From NCBI GenBank assembly GCA_963781215.1, contig CAWAFE010000002.1:62001-126000 (forward strand): a DNA stretch of 64,000 nt. Reading direction: 5' to 3'. The notes beneath the pieces were generated by a model. It saw only the letters and a list, made by a program, of their open reading frames with translations, ran no database searches and had not been told where the DNA came from. Both the position numbers and the translations under genes were made by a program. Position 1 is the stretch's first letter. Each line of letters begins with the position of its first letter. Positions 1 to 8,549 of this stretch are shown here, piece by piece. This DNA is from AP-15 sp963781215 (GTDB lineage: Bacteria; Pseudomonadota; Alphaproteobacteria; ATCC43930; CGMCC-115725).

Positions 1-139
1 CTCGAACCCGTCCCCATCACGGAACCACCCGTCAAATTCGTGCCCCTGGGTACAGCGCAACGTGAACAGGATCATCGAGACTACCTCCGCGCCGTCATTT
101 TACACCGGCCCCCAAAACCTTAGCAATTCTCAGACGACA

Positions 140-679
140 ATGCAGAGCGGCCCCGACGCCTCGAAACCCTCGGCCTGGGTCGAGCGCTTTCTGCCGCTGA
201 TCAAAACCGGAGGACTGGTGCTCGATCTGGCGGCCGGAACCGGCCGTCACCTCGCACTTCTGCGCGACCGCAGCTTTTCCGTTTGTGCCGTCGATCGCGA
301 CGTCTCGGCGCTGGCGGCCTCCGCCGGGCCGTTTTGCGAGGTGCGGCAGATCGACCTCGAAGCGGGCGCCGCCTGGGCGCTCGGTTATGGCTGGGACGCG
401 ATCATCGTTGCCAACTATCTGCACCGGCCGCTGCTGCCGGATATCGAAAGCGCCCTCGCGCCCGGCGGGGTCTTGATCCACGAAACCTTCGCGGTCGGCA
501 ACGAGCGCTTTGGACAGCCGCGCAATCCCGATTTCCTGCTACGCCCGGGAGAATTGCTTGCCGCCTTTCCCCGGCTCACCACCACCGTCGCCTTCGAGCA
601 AGGCGAGGTCCCGACGCCCCGACCCGCGGTCGTCCAGCGCATCGCCGCGATCGCCGGCCCATTGGGTCGGCTGCCATGA
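140..679 (+). CDS. class I SAM-dependent methyltransferase
   Basis: A small cytoplasmic methyltransferase of about 179 residues. The glycine-rich SAM-binding motif I (LDLAAGTGRHLALL) lies near residue 30, and an acidic residue ends the second strand (AVDRD). A later segment (WDAIIVANYLHRPLL...LAPGGVLIHETFA) is the usual motif-IV/post-motif region of Rossmann methyltransferases. The substrate cannot be told from sequence. The start is uncertain: ATG at 140 is preferred because the methyltransferase fold begins soon after it, but a GTG at 62 would add 26 poorly conserved residues. The next gene follows 44 bp later on the same strand and is unrelated. Confidence 0.75.
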   Translation: MQSGPDASKPSAWVERFLPLIKTGGLVLDLAAGTGRHLALLRDRSFSVCAVDRDVSALAASAGPFCEVRQIDLEAGAAWALGYGWDAIIVANYLHRPLLPDIESALAPGGVLIHETFAVGNERFGQPRNPDFLLRPGELLAAFPRLTTTVAFEQGEVPTPRPAVVQRIAAIAGPLGRLP

Positions 680-723
680 GTGCCCGCTTTGCAGAAGGAC
701 TGCCAAAGGAGTAATCTGCCCGC

Positions 724-1317
724 ATGCCGAGCACCGCCGAAAAGCTTATGTCGCTGAGTGATTTCCTTGCCTGGGAGCACGATCAGCCGGAACGCTACGA
801 ATTCGCGCGCGGTGTCTTCAGGATGATGACCGGAGGATCCGCCGCCTGCGTCACCATCGCCATGAATTTCGCCTCCGCGCTAAAGCAAGCTCTGCGAGGT
901 ACCGGCTGCCGCCCATTCGGCAGCGACATGAAGGTCGTCACGAATGATACGGTTCGCTATCGCGATCTGGCCGTGACCTGCGATCCGGTAGACGACAAGG
1001 CAGACCGGATTTTACACCCAGTTCTCATCGTCGAGGTTATTTCGCCCAGTACCGAGCGCTAGGATAGAGGACGCAAGAAATTCGGTTACTTCGCAACGCC
1101 TTCTTTTCGGCAATACGCGCTCGTCGAGCAGGATGAGCGGCGGATCGACCTCTACACCCGCTCGTGCGCGGGTTGGACCAACGAGGTCGTCCAAGGCGAA
1201 GCCGTCCTGAAGCTGTCCTCGGTCGGCGTCGAAATCAGTCTCGACACGATCTACGAGGATACCGACCTCGACGCTACGCGGCAGCCAGAGGGCGGCGCGC
1301 AAGCTCCGGCGGCGTGA
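724..1317 (+). pseudogene. Uma2 family (DUF820) endonuclease-like protein with one in-frame TAG
   Basis: The frame from ATG 724 to TGA 1315-1317 encodes a full-length Uma2 protein (197 codons) except for a TAG at 1060-1062. Before the stop are the PD-(D/E)xK-like elements: YRDLAVTCDP around residue 80 and LIVEVISPSTE near residue 105. After it the same frame resumes exactly where the family continues: DRGRKKFGYF, then QYALVEQDERRIDLY and the terminal VEISLDTIYEDTD. The stop replaces a residue that follows STE in relatives, so a single base change, or a base-call error, would account for it. The 3' end overlaps the convergent nit gene by 44 bp. Function of the family is poorly known; the nuclease role is inferred from the fold. 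Confidence 0.8.
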
Positions 1318-2149
1318 ACGGCCGGTCGTGCTGCAATGACGGCACCATCCGCCGCACCTCGGCGATGCGCGTCGGGTCAATCCGCGCCGTGACGAGGCCG
1401 ACGCCTTCGCCAGCATCGGCCAGCACCTCGCCCCACGGGTCGACGATCAGCGCGTGGCCATAGCTGCGCCGTCCGGCGGCATGCTCGCCCCATTGCGCCG
1501 GAGCGAAGACGAAGCATCCAGTCTCGATCGCCCGAGCCCGCAACAGCACGTGCCAGTGCGCGGTGCCGGTCGGCACGGTGAAGACCGAGGGTACCGTCAG
1601 AAAATCCGCGCCCGCCTGCGCCAACGCGCGGTAGAGGTGGGGAAAGCGCAAATCGTAGCAAACGCTCATGCCAAGGCGGCCCCACGGCGTGTCGGCGACG
1701 ACAGTCCGGTCACCGGGGCGGTAGGCGTTGCTCTCGCGATAGCTCTCGCCGCCCGGCAGATCGATGTCGAACATGTGGATCTTGTCGTAGCGCGCGACGA
1801 CGGCGCCATTCGCATCCAGCAGCAGGGAGCGGTTGGCGAGCCGGGTCTCGCTCGCCGCGGCGCCGGGCTCGCGATCGGGGTCGATCACCAGCGAGCCGGC
1901 GAGGAGCCAGGCCCCGGTCTCCCGCGCGAGATCGCGCATGCCGGCGAGGAACGGGTTCTCCGCCTCGGGCCGCGCCTTGTCGCGCCGCCGGCGGCCGCTC
2001 TCGATGAAGTTCGTCGCCTCGGGCGTCATGATCAAATCGGCGCCCGCATCGCGCGCCCGCCGGATCAAGTCGCAGACCACCTGTAGATTGGGCTCGGGAT
2101 CGGGTCCCGCAGTGAATTGAATGCACGCCGCGGTGAAGCCCTCGCTCAT
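1274..2149 (-). CDS. carbon-nitrogen hydrolase (Nit1/Nit2-like amidase)
   Basis: A 291-residue nitrilase-superfamily amidase. The catalytic triad is visible: Glu44 (TPEATNF), Lys123 (YDKIHMFDIDLPG) and Cys164 (GMSVCYDLRFPHLYR). These contexts match the Nit1/Nit2 branch, which hydrolyses deaminated glutathione or omega-amidated 2-oxoacids as metabolite repair. The assignment to that branch is from motif context, not tested activity. The start codon overlaps the grxC stop by 4 bp (ATGA), so the two are translationally coupled. The comF-grxC-nit order is a common alphaproteobacterial arrangement. The 3' end overlaps the broken Uma2 gene on the other strand. Confidence 0.88.
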   Translation of the reverse strand: MSEGFTAACIQFTAGPDPEPNLQVVCDLIRRARDAGADLIMTPEATNFIESGRRRRDKARPEAENPFLAGMRDLARETGAWLLAGSLVIDPDREPGAAASETRLANRSLLLDANGAVVARYDKIHMFDIDLPGGESYRESNAYRPGDRTVVADTPWGRLGMSVCYDLRFPHLYRALAQAGADFLTVPSVFTVPTGTAHWHVLLRARAIETGCFVFAPAQWGEHAAGRRSYGHALIVDPWGEVLADAGEGVGLVTARIDPTRIAEVRRMVPSLQHDRPFTPPELARRPLAAA

Positions 2150-2409
2150 GACGCGATCCCCAGCTTTGTATCGAGCTTGCCGGCGCGGTCGAGCGCGGCC
2201 AGTTCGTCAGACCCGCCGATATGCTCGCCGTTGATGAAAATTTGGGGGACGGTGCTGCGGCCCTCGGCGCGACGGACCATCTCGGCGCGCCGTTGCGGGT
2301 GCTCCTCCACATCGATGTCGGTGAAGACAACGCCTTTACGTTGCAGCAGTGCCCGCGCACGCGTGCAAAAGGGACACCACATCGTCGTGTAAAGCTCGAC
2401 TTCAGCCAT
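2146..2409 (-). CDS. grxC: glutaredoxin 3
   Basis: An 87-residue monodomain glutaredoxin, the normal length for GrxC. The dithiol active site is CPFC at residues 12-15 (TTMWCPFCTRARALL). The cis-proline loop (STVPQIFINGEHIGG) and the GG pair that bind glutathione follow near residues 53-67. It reduces protein and glutathione mixed disulfides in the cytoplasm using glutathione. It lies 48 bp downstream of comF and overlaps nit by 4 bp, so the three are probably one transcript. Confidence 0.95.
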   Translation of the reverse strand: MAEVELYTTMWCPFCTRARALLQRKGVVFTDIDVEEHPQRRAEMVRRAEGRSTVPQIFINGEHIGGSDELAALDRAGKLDTKLGIAS

Positions 2410-2457
2410 CGCCTTCGGCGCTCCGCTCCTTCGAGTGCGGCTGGTCTTCCGTGCCGA

Positions 2458-3225
2458 TTATGCGCCGGTGCGCAAGGCCCGCGCCAGGGTCAACACGCCG
2501 ACGGAGGCTGCCCCGGAACGTTTCAGCACGCGCGCGCACTCCTCGATGGTCGCCCCGGTGGTCAGGACGTCGTCGACGATCACCACGCGCTTCCCGGCAA
2601 CGTTGCGGCCGGGCCGCAGCGCAAACGCGCCGCGCACGTTACGCTCGCGCGCCGCCGGCCCGCGGTGGCCTTGCGACGGCGTTCGCCGGCGGCGAACCAG
2701 CCAGTCCGCCGCCACCCGCGGCCCGCCGGCGGCGTGGATCGCATGCGCCAGCAGAGCAGCCTGATTGTAGCGGCGCTGAAACAGCCGGGTCCAGTGCAAC
2801 GGCACGGGAACCAGGAGATCGGCGCCGGTCAGGACCTCGCCGCCGACGCGATGCATCCAGCGGCCGAGGGGATCCGCGGTATGCGTACGGTCGCCGTGCT
2901 TCAGCCCGAGGACGAGATGACGACTGCCTTTGTCGTAACGCAGCACTGCGCGCGCCCGCTCCCAGCTGCGGCGCTCGCGCGCGCAGGCGCCGCATACCGC
3001 GTCCTCGCCCATCGGGTGCGGGAACGGTAGGCCGCAAACCACGCACCAAGGCGGCCCGAAAAACGTCATCCCGCCCCAGCACCGCCCGCATAGCGCGCCT
3101 GGTTCGTCGACGGTCTCGCCGCAGGCGAGGCACCGCGGCGGCAGCACACCGTCGACAATCGCCCGGCCGATTTGCCGCAGCCGGTCAAAAGCCTTGTCGG
3201 TCAGGGTTGCCGATGCCTGCATCAC
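2458..3225 (-). CDS. ComF family phosphoribosyltransferase-like protein
   Basis: A 255-residue ComF protein. The N-terminal half is a double zinc ribbon with cysteine pairs at 32/35, 46/49, 61/64 and 78/81. The C-terminal half is a type I phosphoribosyltransferase fold with the PRPP-binding motif VVIVDDVLTTGAT at 214-226. ComF helps DNA uptake in naturally competent bacteria; in alphaproteobacteria the role is less clear and may be a general nucleic-acid or PRPP-linked function. Two consecutive ATGs start the frame (3225 and 3222). It is divergent from the methyltransferase at 3282 with 56 bp between, room for both promoters. Confidence 0.9.
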   Translation of the reverse strand: MMQASATLTDKAFDRLRQIGRAIVDGVLPPRCLACGETVDEPGALCGRCWGGMTFFGPPWCVVCGLPFPHPMGEDAVCGACARERRSWERARAVLRYDKGSRHLVLGLKHGDRTHTADPLGRWMHRVGGEVLTGADLLVPVPLHWTRLFQRRYNQAALLAHAIHAAGGPRVAADWLVRRRRTPSQGHRGPAARERNVRGAFALRPGRNVAGKRVVIVDDVLTTGATIEECARVLKRSGAASVGVLTLARALRTGA

Positions 3226-3281
3226 GACACATCATCAATCAACACGCAGATCCGTCAACCCACACGGGGGCGAAGGCCGCG

Positions 3282-4217
3282 ATGGCCCGTTCCGAGACCA
3301 ATCCGGCAGCGCCGTTCGATCGTCGGGCGTGGCGGTTGCATAGAGATCGCGCGGCGCGCGGAATTTGTGCCGACTTTCTGCATGCCGAGGTGGCCGAGCG
3401 CCTAGTCGATCGTCTCGGCGCGGTCAACCGGGAATTTCTCGCAGTTCTCGATGTCGGTTCGCACGGCGGTGCGCTATCGCGGGCGCTCACGCAGCACCCG
3501 GGGATCGAGCGGGTCGTCTCTTTCGACCCTTCCCTCGGGTTCCTGGCACGTGGCGTTGGCATCCGGGTAGCCGCTGATCCAGAGCTCGTCCCATTTCGCG
3601 ACGGCTGCTTCGACCTGGTGGCCACCGCCCTGGCGCTCCACTGGGCAGGGGATCTGCCCGGCGCGCTGGTCCAGCTTCGCCGGGTCTTGCAGCCCGATGG
3701 CCTGTTCCTCGGGGCGATGCTCGGCGGCAATACCCTGGTCGAGTTGCGTACCGCGTTGATCGAAGCGGAGCTGGCCGAGGAGGGAGGGGCCAGCCCGCGC
3801 GTATCGCCGACCGCCGACCTTGCCGATGCGGCGGCGTTGCTGCTGCGCGCGGGTTTCGCGCTGCCGGTCGCCGACGCCGAAACAATAATCGCCACCTACC
3901 CTGACGCGATCGCGCTGATGCGCGATTTGCGCGGCATGGGCGAAACCAACGCGCTGACCGCACGCCGCCGCACGCCCTTGCGCCGGGGCACCCTGCGGCG
4001 CGCCGCCGGCCTCTATGCCGAGCGGTTCGGGCTTCCTGACGGGCGCATTCCGGCGACCTTCGATATCCTGTTCCTGACCGGCTGGGCGCCTGATCGGAGC
4101 CAGCCCAGGCCGCTGCGGCCCGGCAGCGCAACACAACGGCTCGCCAAGGCGCTCGGTACCGTAGAGCTGTCGGCCGGCGACCGCGCCGCGCCATCCAAGG
4201 AGCCTGGTCGTCCATAG
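3282..4217 (+). CDS. methyltransferase-domain protein (BioC/NDUFAF5-like)
   Basis: A 311-residue Rossmann methyltransferase-fold protein starting at ATG 3282. Motif I reads LDVGSHGG (around residue 57), followed by FDPS and the LALHWAGDLPGALVQLRRVLQPDGLFLG segment typical of BioC-like enzymes. Its place divergent from comF and its long C-terminal part with FDILFLTGWAPDRSQP are typical of the alphaproteobacterial relatives of human NDUFAF5, which hydroxylates an arginine of complex I. Whether this protein is a methyltransferase or a hydroxylase cannot be settled from the sequence. The same frame is open far upstream, but that stretch is antisense to comF and not believable protein. Confidence 0.8.
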   Translation: MARSETNPAAPFDRRAWRLHRDRAARGICADFLHAEVAERLVDRLGAVNREFLAVLDVGSHGGALSRALTQHPGIERVVSFDPSLGFLARGVGIRVAADPELVPFRDGCFDLVATALALHWAGDLPGALVQLRRVLQPDGLFLGAMLGGNTLVELRTALIEAELAEEGGASPRVSPTADLADAAALLLRAGFALPVADAETIIATYPDAIALMRDLRGMGETNALTARRRTPLRRGTLRRAAGLYAERFGLPDGRIPATFDILFLTGWAPDRSQPRPLRPGSATQRLAKALGTVELSAGDRAAPSKEPGRP

Positions 4218-4246
4218 CCGGCATCTTACGCGGCTCTAAGCAAGAC

Positions 4247-5665
4247 CTACCGCTCGACCAGCAGCGTCAGGGCGATGGCGGCGAGAGCGGCGGCGATGAT
4301 CCAGATCGGTGCGAGGATGGCCGCCGGCTGGCGCACCCCCCGCCTGTCCAGAGGCTCGGTATGCACCAAGATGCCGTCGCGCGACCAGCCGTCGACCAGC
4401 TCGTCGAGACCGCGGACCAGCCGCGGCAGCCGCTCGGCGAGATCGGCGACGGCCTCGATCCCCTGGCGCGCCCTGGCCTCCGGGCCGCGGTTGTCGCGCA
4501 TCCAGGCTTCGATCAGCGGGCGCGCCAAGGCCCAGATGTTGACCCCTGGATCGAGACGGCGCCCGACCCCCTCGACCTGCACCATCGTCTTTTGCAGCAG
4601 CAGCAGCTGCGGCTGCGTTTCCATCTCGAACTGCTCGGTGACCTGGAACAGCTGGGCCAGGAGTCGGGCGAACGAAATCTCCTGCAACGGCCTGCCGAGA
4701 ATCGGCTCGCCGATCGACCGGCAGGCCTGGGCGAACGCGTCGATAGAGCGGCGCGTCGGGACATAGCCGGCGGCGAAATGAATCTCGGCCACCCGCCGGT
4801 AGTCGCCCGACAAGAAACCCAGCAGCATGTCGGCGAGATAGAACCGCGTCGCGCGGTCGAGCCGGCCCATGATCCCGAAATCGACGACGGCGATCGCCCC
4901 CGACGCATCGACGAACATGTTGCCGGGGTGAAGGTCGCCGTGAAAGAAGCCGTCACGGAAAACCTGCTTGAAAAAAGCGGCGGCCGCCTTCCCCGGCAGC
5001 GCGTCGATCGGGTGTCCCGCGGCGGCGATCGCGGCGCGGTCGTCGATCCGGCACCCGGCGATGCGCTCGGTCGTCAAAACCGTGCGCCCGGTGCGCTGCC
5101 AATCGACCAGCGGCACGCGAAAATCGGGGTCTTCGGCGAAATTCTCGGCGAGCTCCGAGGCCGCCGCCGCCTCAAACCGCAAATCCATCTCGATCCGGAC
5201 GATTTCGGCGAGGGTGCGGACCGTCTCGACCGGCTTCAGCCGCCGCAGCGGCGGCTGCAGACGCTCGCCCAGCACGGCGAGCCACAAAAAGAGGTCGAGG
5301 TCGCGGCGAAAGGCCTCGGCAATTCCCGGCCGCAGCACCTTGACCGCAACCTCGCGCCCGTCCGCCGTTCGGGCGAAATGAACCTGGGCGATCGACGCGG
5401 CGGCGATCGCAGCCTCGTCGAACGACGCGAACAGGGCGGCGAGCGGCCGGCCAAATTCGGCCTCAATGCTGGCTCGCGCTCGATCCCCTGGAAACGGCGG
5501 CAAACGGTCTTGCAGATACGCCAGATCGGCGGTGATCTCCTCGCCGAAGAGGTCGGCCCGGGTCGACAACAACTGCCCGAGCTTGATGAAGCCCGGCCCC
5601 ATTTCGTCGAGTGCCGCGGCGAGACGCTGTCCCGGGCGCAGCCTGCTCCTTCCGCGCCGGCGCAC
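4247..5665 (-). CDS. ubiB: UbiB family protein kinase-like ubiquinone biosynthesis factor
   Basis: ABC1/ADCK-type atypical kinase needed for ubiquinone biosynthesis, probably membrane-attached by a C-terminal hydrophobic pair (ILAPIWIIAAALAAIALTLLV). Visible motifs are the KxGQ signature (FIKLGQ, residues 27-31 from this start), an alanine-rich nucleotide loop (AAASIAQVH), the AVKVLRPG lysine, the catalytic loop GDLHPGNMF and VVDFGIMG. The start given is a GTG at 5665, the first conventional start. Clear UbiB-like sequence continues in frame upstream to about 5800 (LFRIGLTLARHDALFPLEAV), so the true start is probably a non-standard codon near 5794-5800, just beyond the ubiE stop at 5817. It follows ubiE in the same operon. 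Confidence 0.93.
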   Translation of the reverse strand: MRRRGRSRLRPGQRLAAALDEMGPGFIKLGQLLSTRADLFGEEITADLAYLQDRLPPFPGDRARASIEAEFGRPLAALFASFDEAAIAAASIAQVHFARTADGREVAVKVLRPGIAEAFRRDLDLFLWLAVLGERLQPPLRRLKPVETVRTLAEIVRIEMDLRFEAAAASELAENFAEDPDFRVPLVDWQRTGRTVLTTERIAGCRIDDRAAIAAAGHPIDALPGKAAAAFFKQVFRDGFFHGDLHPGNMFVDASGAIAVVDFGIMGRLDRATRFYLADMLLGFLSGDYRRVAEIHFAAGYVPTRRSIDAFAQACRSIGEPILGRPLQEISFARLLAQLFQVTEQFEMETQPQLLLLQKTMVQVEGVGRRLDPGVNIWALARPLIEAWMRDNRGPEARARQGIEAVADLAERLPRLVRGLDELVDGWSRDGILVHTEPLDRRGVRQPAAILAPIWIIAAALAAIALTLLVER

Positions 5666-5816
5666 CGTGATCCGGATGATACGCAGAAGCGGCGCTGCGG
5701 CAGGAACCGCCTCCAGCGGAAAGAGCGCATCGTGCCGGGCGAGGGTCAGGCCGATCCGGAAGAGGCGGACGAGGTTGCGGCCGCTGCGGAACAGCCCCAG
5801 CCTCGGGCGGATCGGG

Positions 5817-6605
5817 TCAAAGCCGCCAGGCCGAATGGAGCGCAGCGACGCCCCCCGTCAGATTGCGGAACTTGACCTGCTCGAGGCCAACGCCGGCGAT
5901 CATCTCCGACAGCTCGCCTTGCCGCGGAAAGCGTCGGATGCTCTCGGCCAGATAAGCATAGGCCTCGCGATCGCCGGTGACGATCTGGCCCAGCAACGGC
6001 ACGACCCGGAAGCTGTGGAAATCGTAGAAGGGCTGCAGCAGCGGCGTCACTTTGGGGGTGAATTCGAGACACAGAAAGCGCCCGCCTGGTTTGAGAACGC
6101 GCCGCGCCTCGGCGAGTGCCGCCTCGATCCGGGTGACGTTCCGCAGGCCGAAGGCGATCGTGTAGAGATCGAAGCTGCGCGAACCGATCGGCAGCCGCTC
6201 GGCGTCGGCGCAGAGCCACTCGATCCCGGTTAGAATGCCGCGATCGAGCGCACGGGCGCGTCCAACGGCGAGCATTTTCTCGTTGATGTCGCAGACGACG
6301 ACACCTCCGCCGCCTTCCTCTTCCCCCTCCGGGACGAGCCGCGGCAGCGCCAGCAAGGCAATGTCCCCGGTGCCGCCCGCGACGTCGAGCAGGCGTTGGC
6401 CCGGACGCGGCTGGAGCTTCGCCGCCACCTCGGCCTTCCACCAGCGGTGGATGCCGCCGCTCATCAAATCGTTCATCAAATCATAGCGCGGCGCCACGCT
6501 GTTGAACACGGCGCGCACCAGCGCCGCCTTTTCGCTCGACGGGACGTGCCCGAAGCCAAAATCGGGGCCGCCGCTGGTTTCCCCCTCGCTCATCGGCTTT
6601 AACAT
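5817..6605 (-). CDS. ubiE: ubiquinone/menaquinone biosynthesis C-methyltransferase UbiE
   Basis: A 262-residue UbiE/COQ5 methyltransferase that methylates the demethyl-quinol ring in ubiquinone synthesis. Family signatures are FGFGHVPSSEKAALVRAVF, VAPRYDLMNDLMSGGIHRWWK, the SAM motif LLDVAGGTGDIA, YTIAFGLRNVT and the C-terminal EFTPKVTPLLQPFYDFHSF. The start is set at ATG 6605; a second ATG at 6593 is also possible. The open frame reaches further upstream, but that sequence overlaps the preceding acyl-CoA dehydrogenase and is not UbiE-like. The gene lies 50 bp after that dehydrogenase and directly before ubiB. Confidence 0.95.
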   Translation of the reverse strand: MLKPMSEGETSGGPDFGFGHVPSSEKAALVRAVFNSVAPRYDLMNDLMSGGIHRWWKAEVAAKLQPRPGQRLLDVAGGTGDIALLALPRLVPEGEEEGGGGVVVCDINEKMLAVGRARALDRGILTGIEWLCADAERLPIGSRSFDLYTIAFGLRNVTRIEAALAEARRVLKPGGRFLCLEFTPKVTPLLQPFYDFHSFRVVPLLGQIVTGDREAYAYLAESIRRFPRQGELSEMIAGVGLEQVKFRNLTGGVAALHSAWRL

Positions 6606-6655
6606 AGTCGGATCGGGCTGGACGCGCCACGGATGGTCGAGCCGTTGAAAAGCGC

Positions 6656-8311
6656 TCAGTTTCTCGCGGCGATCAGGCCGCGAAAGATGATCTGCGCCTG
6701 GATCTCGGCCGCACCCTCGAAGATGTTCAGGATGCGCGCGTCGCACAGCACCCGGCTGATCGGAAATTCGAGCGCATAGCCGTTGCCGCCGTGGATCTGC
6801 AATGCGTTGTCGGCGTTCGACCAGGCAACGCGGCCGGCCAGCAGTTTGGCCATGCCGGCCTCGATGTCACAACGCCGCCCGCTGTCCTTCTCGTGTGCGG
6901 CAAAGTAGGTGAGCTGGCGCGCGGCCATGGTTTCCGCCGCCATCAGCGCGAGCTTGCCGGCGATCCGCGGTAAGCGGGCGAGCTTTTGGCCGAACTGCGC
7001 CCGCTCTAGCGCGTAGGCAAGCCCGAGCTCGAGCGCGTTCTGGGCCACCCCTACCGCGCGCGCGGCGGTCTGCACGCGGGCGCTCTCGAACGTCGCCATC
7101 AGCTGCTTGAAGCCTTGCCCTTCGACGCCGCCGAGCAGTCCGTCGGCCGATACGGCAAAGCCGTCGAAGGCGATCTCGTATTCCTTCATGCCGCGGTAGC
7201 CGAGCACCGGAATTTCGGTGCCGCTCATCCCCGGTGCGGGAAACGGGTCTTCGTCGCTGCCGCGCGGCTTTTTCGCGAGGAACATACTCAAGCCCCGGTA
7301 GCCGCGATCGCCTCCCTCGACCCGGGCGAGCAGGGTCATCAGGTCGGAGCGGGCGCCGTGGGTGATCCAGGTCTTAGCACCGAAGATCCGATAGACATCC
7401 CCGTCGCGCACCGCGCGCGTCCGCAGGCTGGCGAGGTCGGAACCGGCGTCCGGCTCAGTGAAGACCGCGGTCGGCAACACCGCGCCCGAGGCGATCGCCG
7501 GAAGCCAGTGCGCCTTTTGTGCCGGGGTGCCGTTGAGACGGATCAGCTCGGCGGCGATCTCGGAGCGCGTGCCGAGCGAGCCGACCCCGAGACAGACCCG
7601 CGACAACTCCTCCGAGACAATCGCCATCGCGGTCTTGCCGAGGCCGAGCCCGCCATGCTCCTCCGGGATCGTCGTCCCGAAGACGCCCATCTCGCCGAGT
7701 TCGGCGATCACCGGTAGCGGGATCAGCACATCCCGGCGATGCCAATCCTGGGCATGGGGCGCCACCGCCCGCTCGGCGAAGCGGCGCACCTGCTCGCGGA
7801 TCATCTCGAGGGTCGCATCGTCCACCCCGAATGCCCCGAAAGAGCCGCCGCCGTGTCCGGCAAGGCGCGCCCCGAGCCGCGATCGAGCCGATCCGAGAGC
7901 CGCCGCCAACGCCCCGGCCTCAGCCGCCCGGAGCGGGGCGACCGCGTCCGCCCCGAGGCCGAGATCCTGCGGTCGCGCGATTTCGCCCTGGGCCATCGGG
8001 ATGCCGCCCGCGAGCTGCGCCAGATACTCGCCATAGGCGATCTCGAGGATCAGCGCCTCGCTCTCGCCAAAGGCGCCGCCATCGTCAAGGCGAACCGCCC
8101 AGCCGCGGATCTGGCGCAATGCCTCGACATAAGTCGCCATCCAGGCCAGCGCATGGCCCGCGAACTGGTCGGTGGCGAGACGTTCGGGCTCGATTTCGCC
8201 ATCGGGCGCGATACGCGAGAGGAGCGCTGCCCGCGCCGCCGCGGCGAGCTGTTCCGCGGCCAGGAGCGCGCGCCCGGTCGACTTCAGCAGCGCACGCCGG
8301 TCGGCGATCAC
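6656..8311 (-). CDS. acyl-CoA dehydrogenase, probable (2S)-methylsuccinyl-CoA dehydrogenase
   Basis: A 551-residue flavin acyl-CoA dehydrogenase. The standard fold starts around residue 170 (MIREQVRRFAERAVAPHAQDWHRR), leaving an N-terminal extension of about 165 residues. FAD/substrate motifs include FTEPDAGSDLASL and KTWITHGARSD. The catalytic Glu is in the usual C-terminal position (NIFEGAAEIQAQI). An extension of this size and the segment YRGMKEYEIAFDGF are features I associate with Mcd of the ethylmalonyl-CoA pathway, which oxidises methylsuccinyl-CoA to mesaconyl-CoA. That specific assignment is moderately sure; other pathway genes (ccr, mcl, ecm) are not in this window. It is 16 bp after a small lipoprotein gene and 50 bp before ubiE. 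Confidence 0.8.
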   Translation of the reverse strand: MIADRRALLKSTGRALLAAEQLAAAARAALLSRIAPDGEIEPERLATDQFAGHALAWMATYVEALRQIRGWAVRLDDGGAFGESEALILEIAYGEYLAQLAGGIPMAQGEIARPQDLGLGADAVAPLRAAEAGALAAALGSARSRLGARLAGHGGGSFGAFGVDDATLEMIREQVRRFAERAVAPHAQDWHRRDVLIPLPVIAELGEMGVFGTTIPEEHGGLGLGKTAMAIVSEELSRVCLGVGSLGTRSEIAAELIRLNGTPAQKAHWLPAIASGAVLPTAVFTEPDAGSDLASLRTRAVRDGDVYRIFGAKTWITHGARSDLMTLLARVEGGDRGYRGLSMFLAKKPRGSDEDPFPAPGMSGTEIPVLGYRGMKEYEIAFDGFAVSADGLLGGVEGQGFKQLMATFESARVQTAARAVGVAQNALELGLAYALERAQFGQKLARLPRIAGKLALMAAETMAARQLTYFAAHEKDSGRRCDIEAGMAKLLAGRVAWSNADNALQIHGGNGYALEFPISRVLCDARILNIFEGAAEIQAQIIFRGLIAARN

Positions 8312-8327
8312 CGGTCGGCCCGCCTCG

Positions 8328-8549
8328 TCAATCCTGCGGCAGCTGATAGCTGCGAGGCAGGGTTGTCGGCAGGTTCGGGTCTGGGATCTTGAGCGAGTCC
8401 GACTGGGTCATCCTGACCGCCGAGATATCGTCGGAAATCCCGTTGACGTTCTGGATGTTGCCGGCCCGTTCCCGCTCGCCGATGCTGCAGCCGACCGCCG
8501 TTGCGAGCGAAAGCGCGACGACCAAACCGAGACGCAAGGCATTCATCAA
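8328..8549 (-). CDS. small putative lipoprotein
   Basis: A 73-residue protein with a short hydrophobic signal sequence (LRLGLVVALSLATAVG) and a lipobox-like AVGC, with the lipidated Cys near residue 21. The mature part is only about 50 residues, polar, and ends in a proline-containing tail (IPDPNLPTTLPRSYQLPQD). No family was recognised. It lies 16 bp upstream of the acyl-CoA dehydrogenase on the same strand and may head the operon that includes ubiE and ubiB. Outer-membrane or inner-membrane location cannot be decided. Confidence 0.6.
   Translation of the reverse strand: MMNALRLGLVVALSLATAVGCSIGERERAGNIQNVNGISDDISAVRMTQSDSLKIPDPNLPTTLPRSYQLPQD

Noticed and set aside
1..61. Possible 3' end of an upstream gene
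   Set aside because: Only 61 bases are available and no protein similarity could be recognised.
4361..5875. A 504-codon open frame antisense to ubiB
   Set aside because: Rich in Arg/Ala/Gly with no family features; the opposite strand carries unmistakable UbiB.
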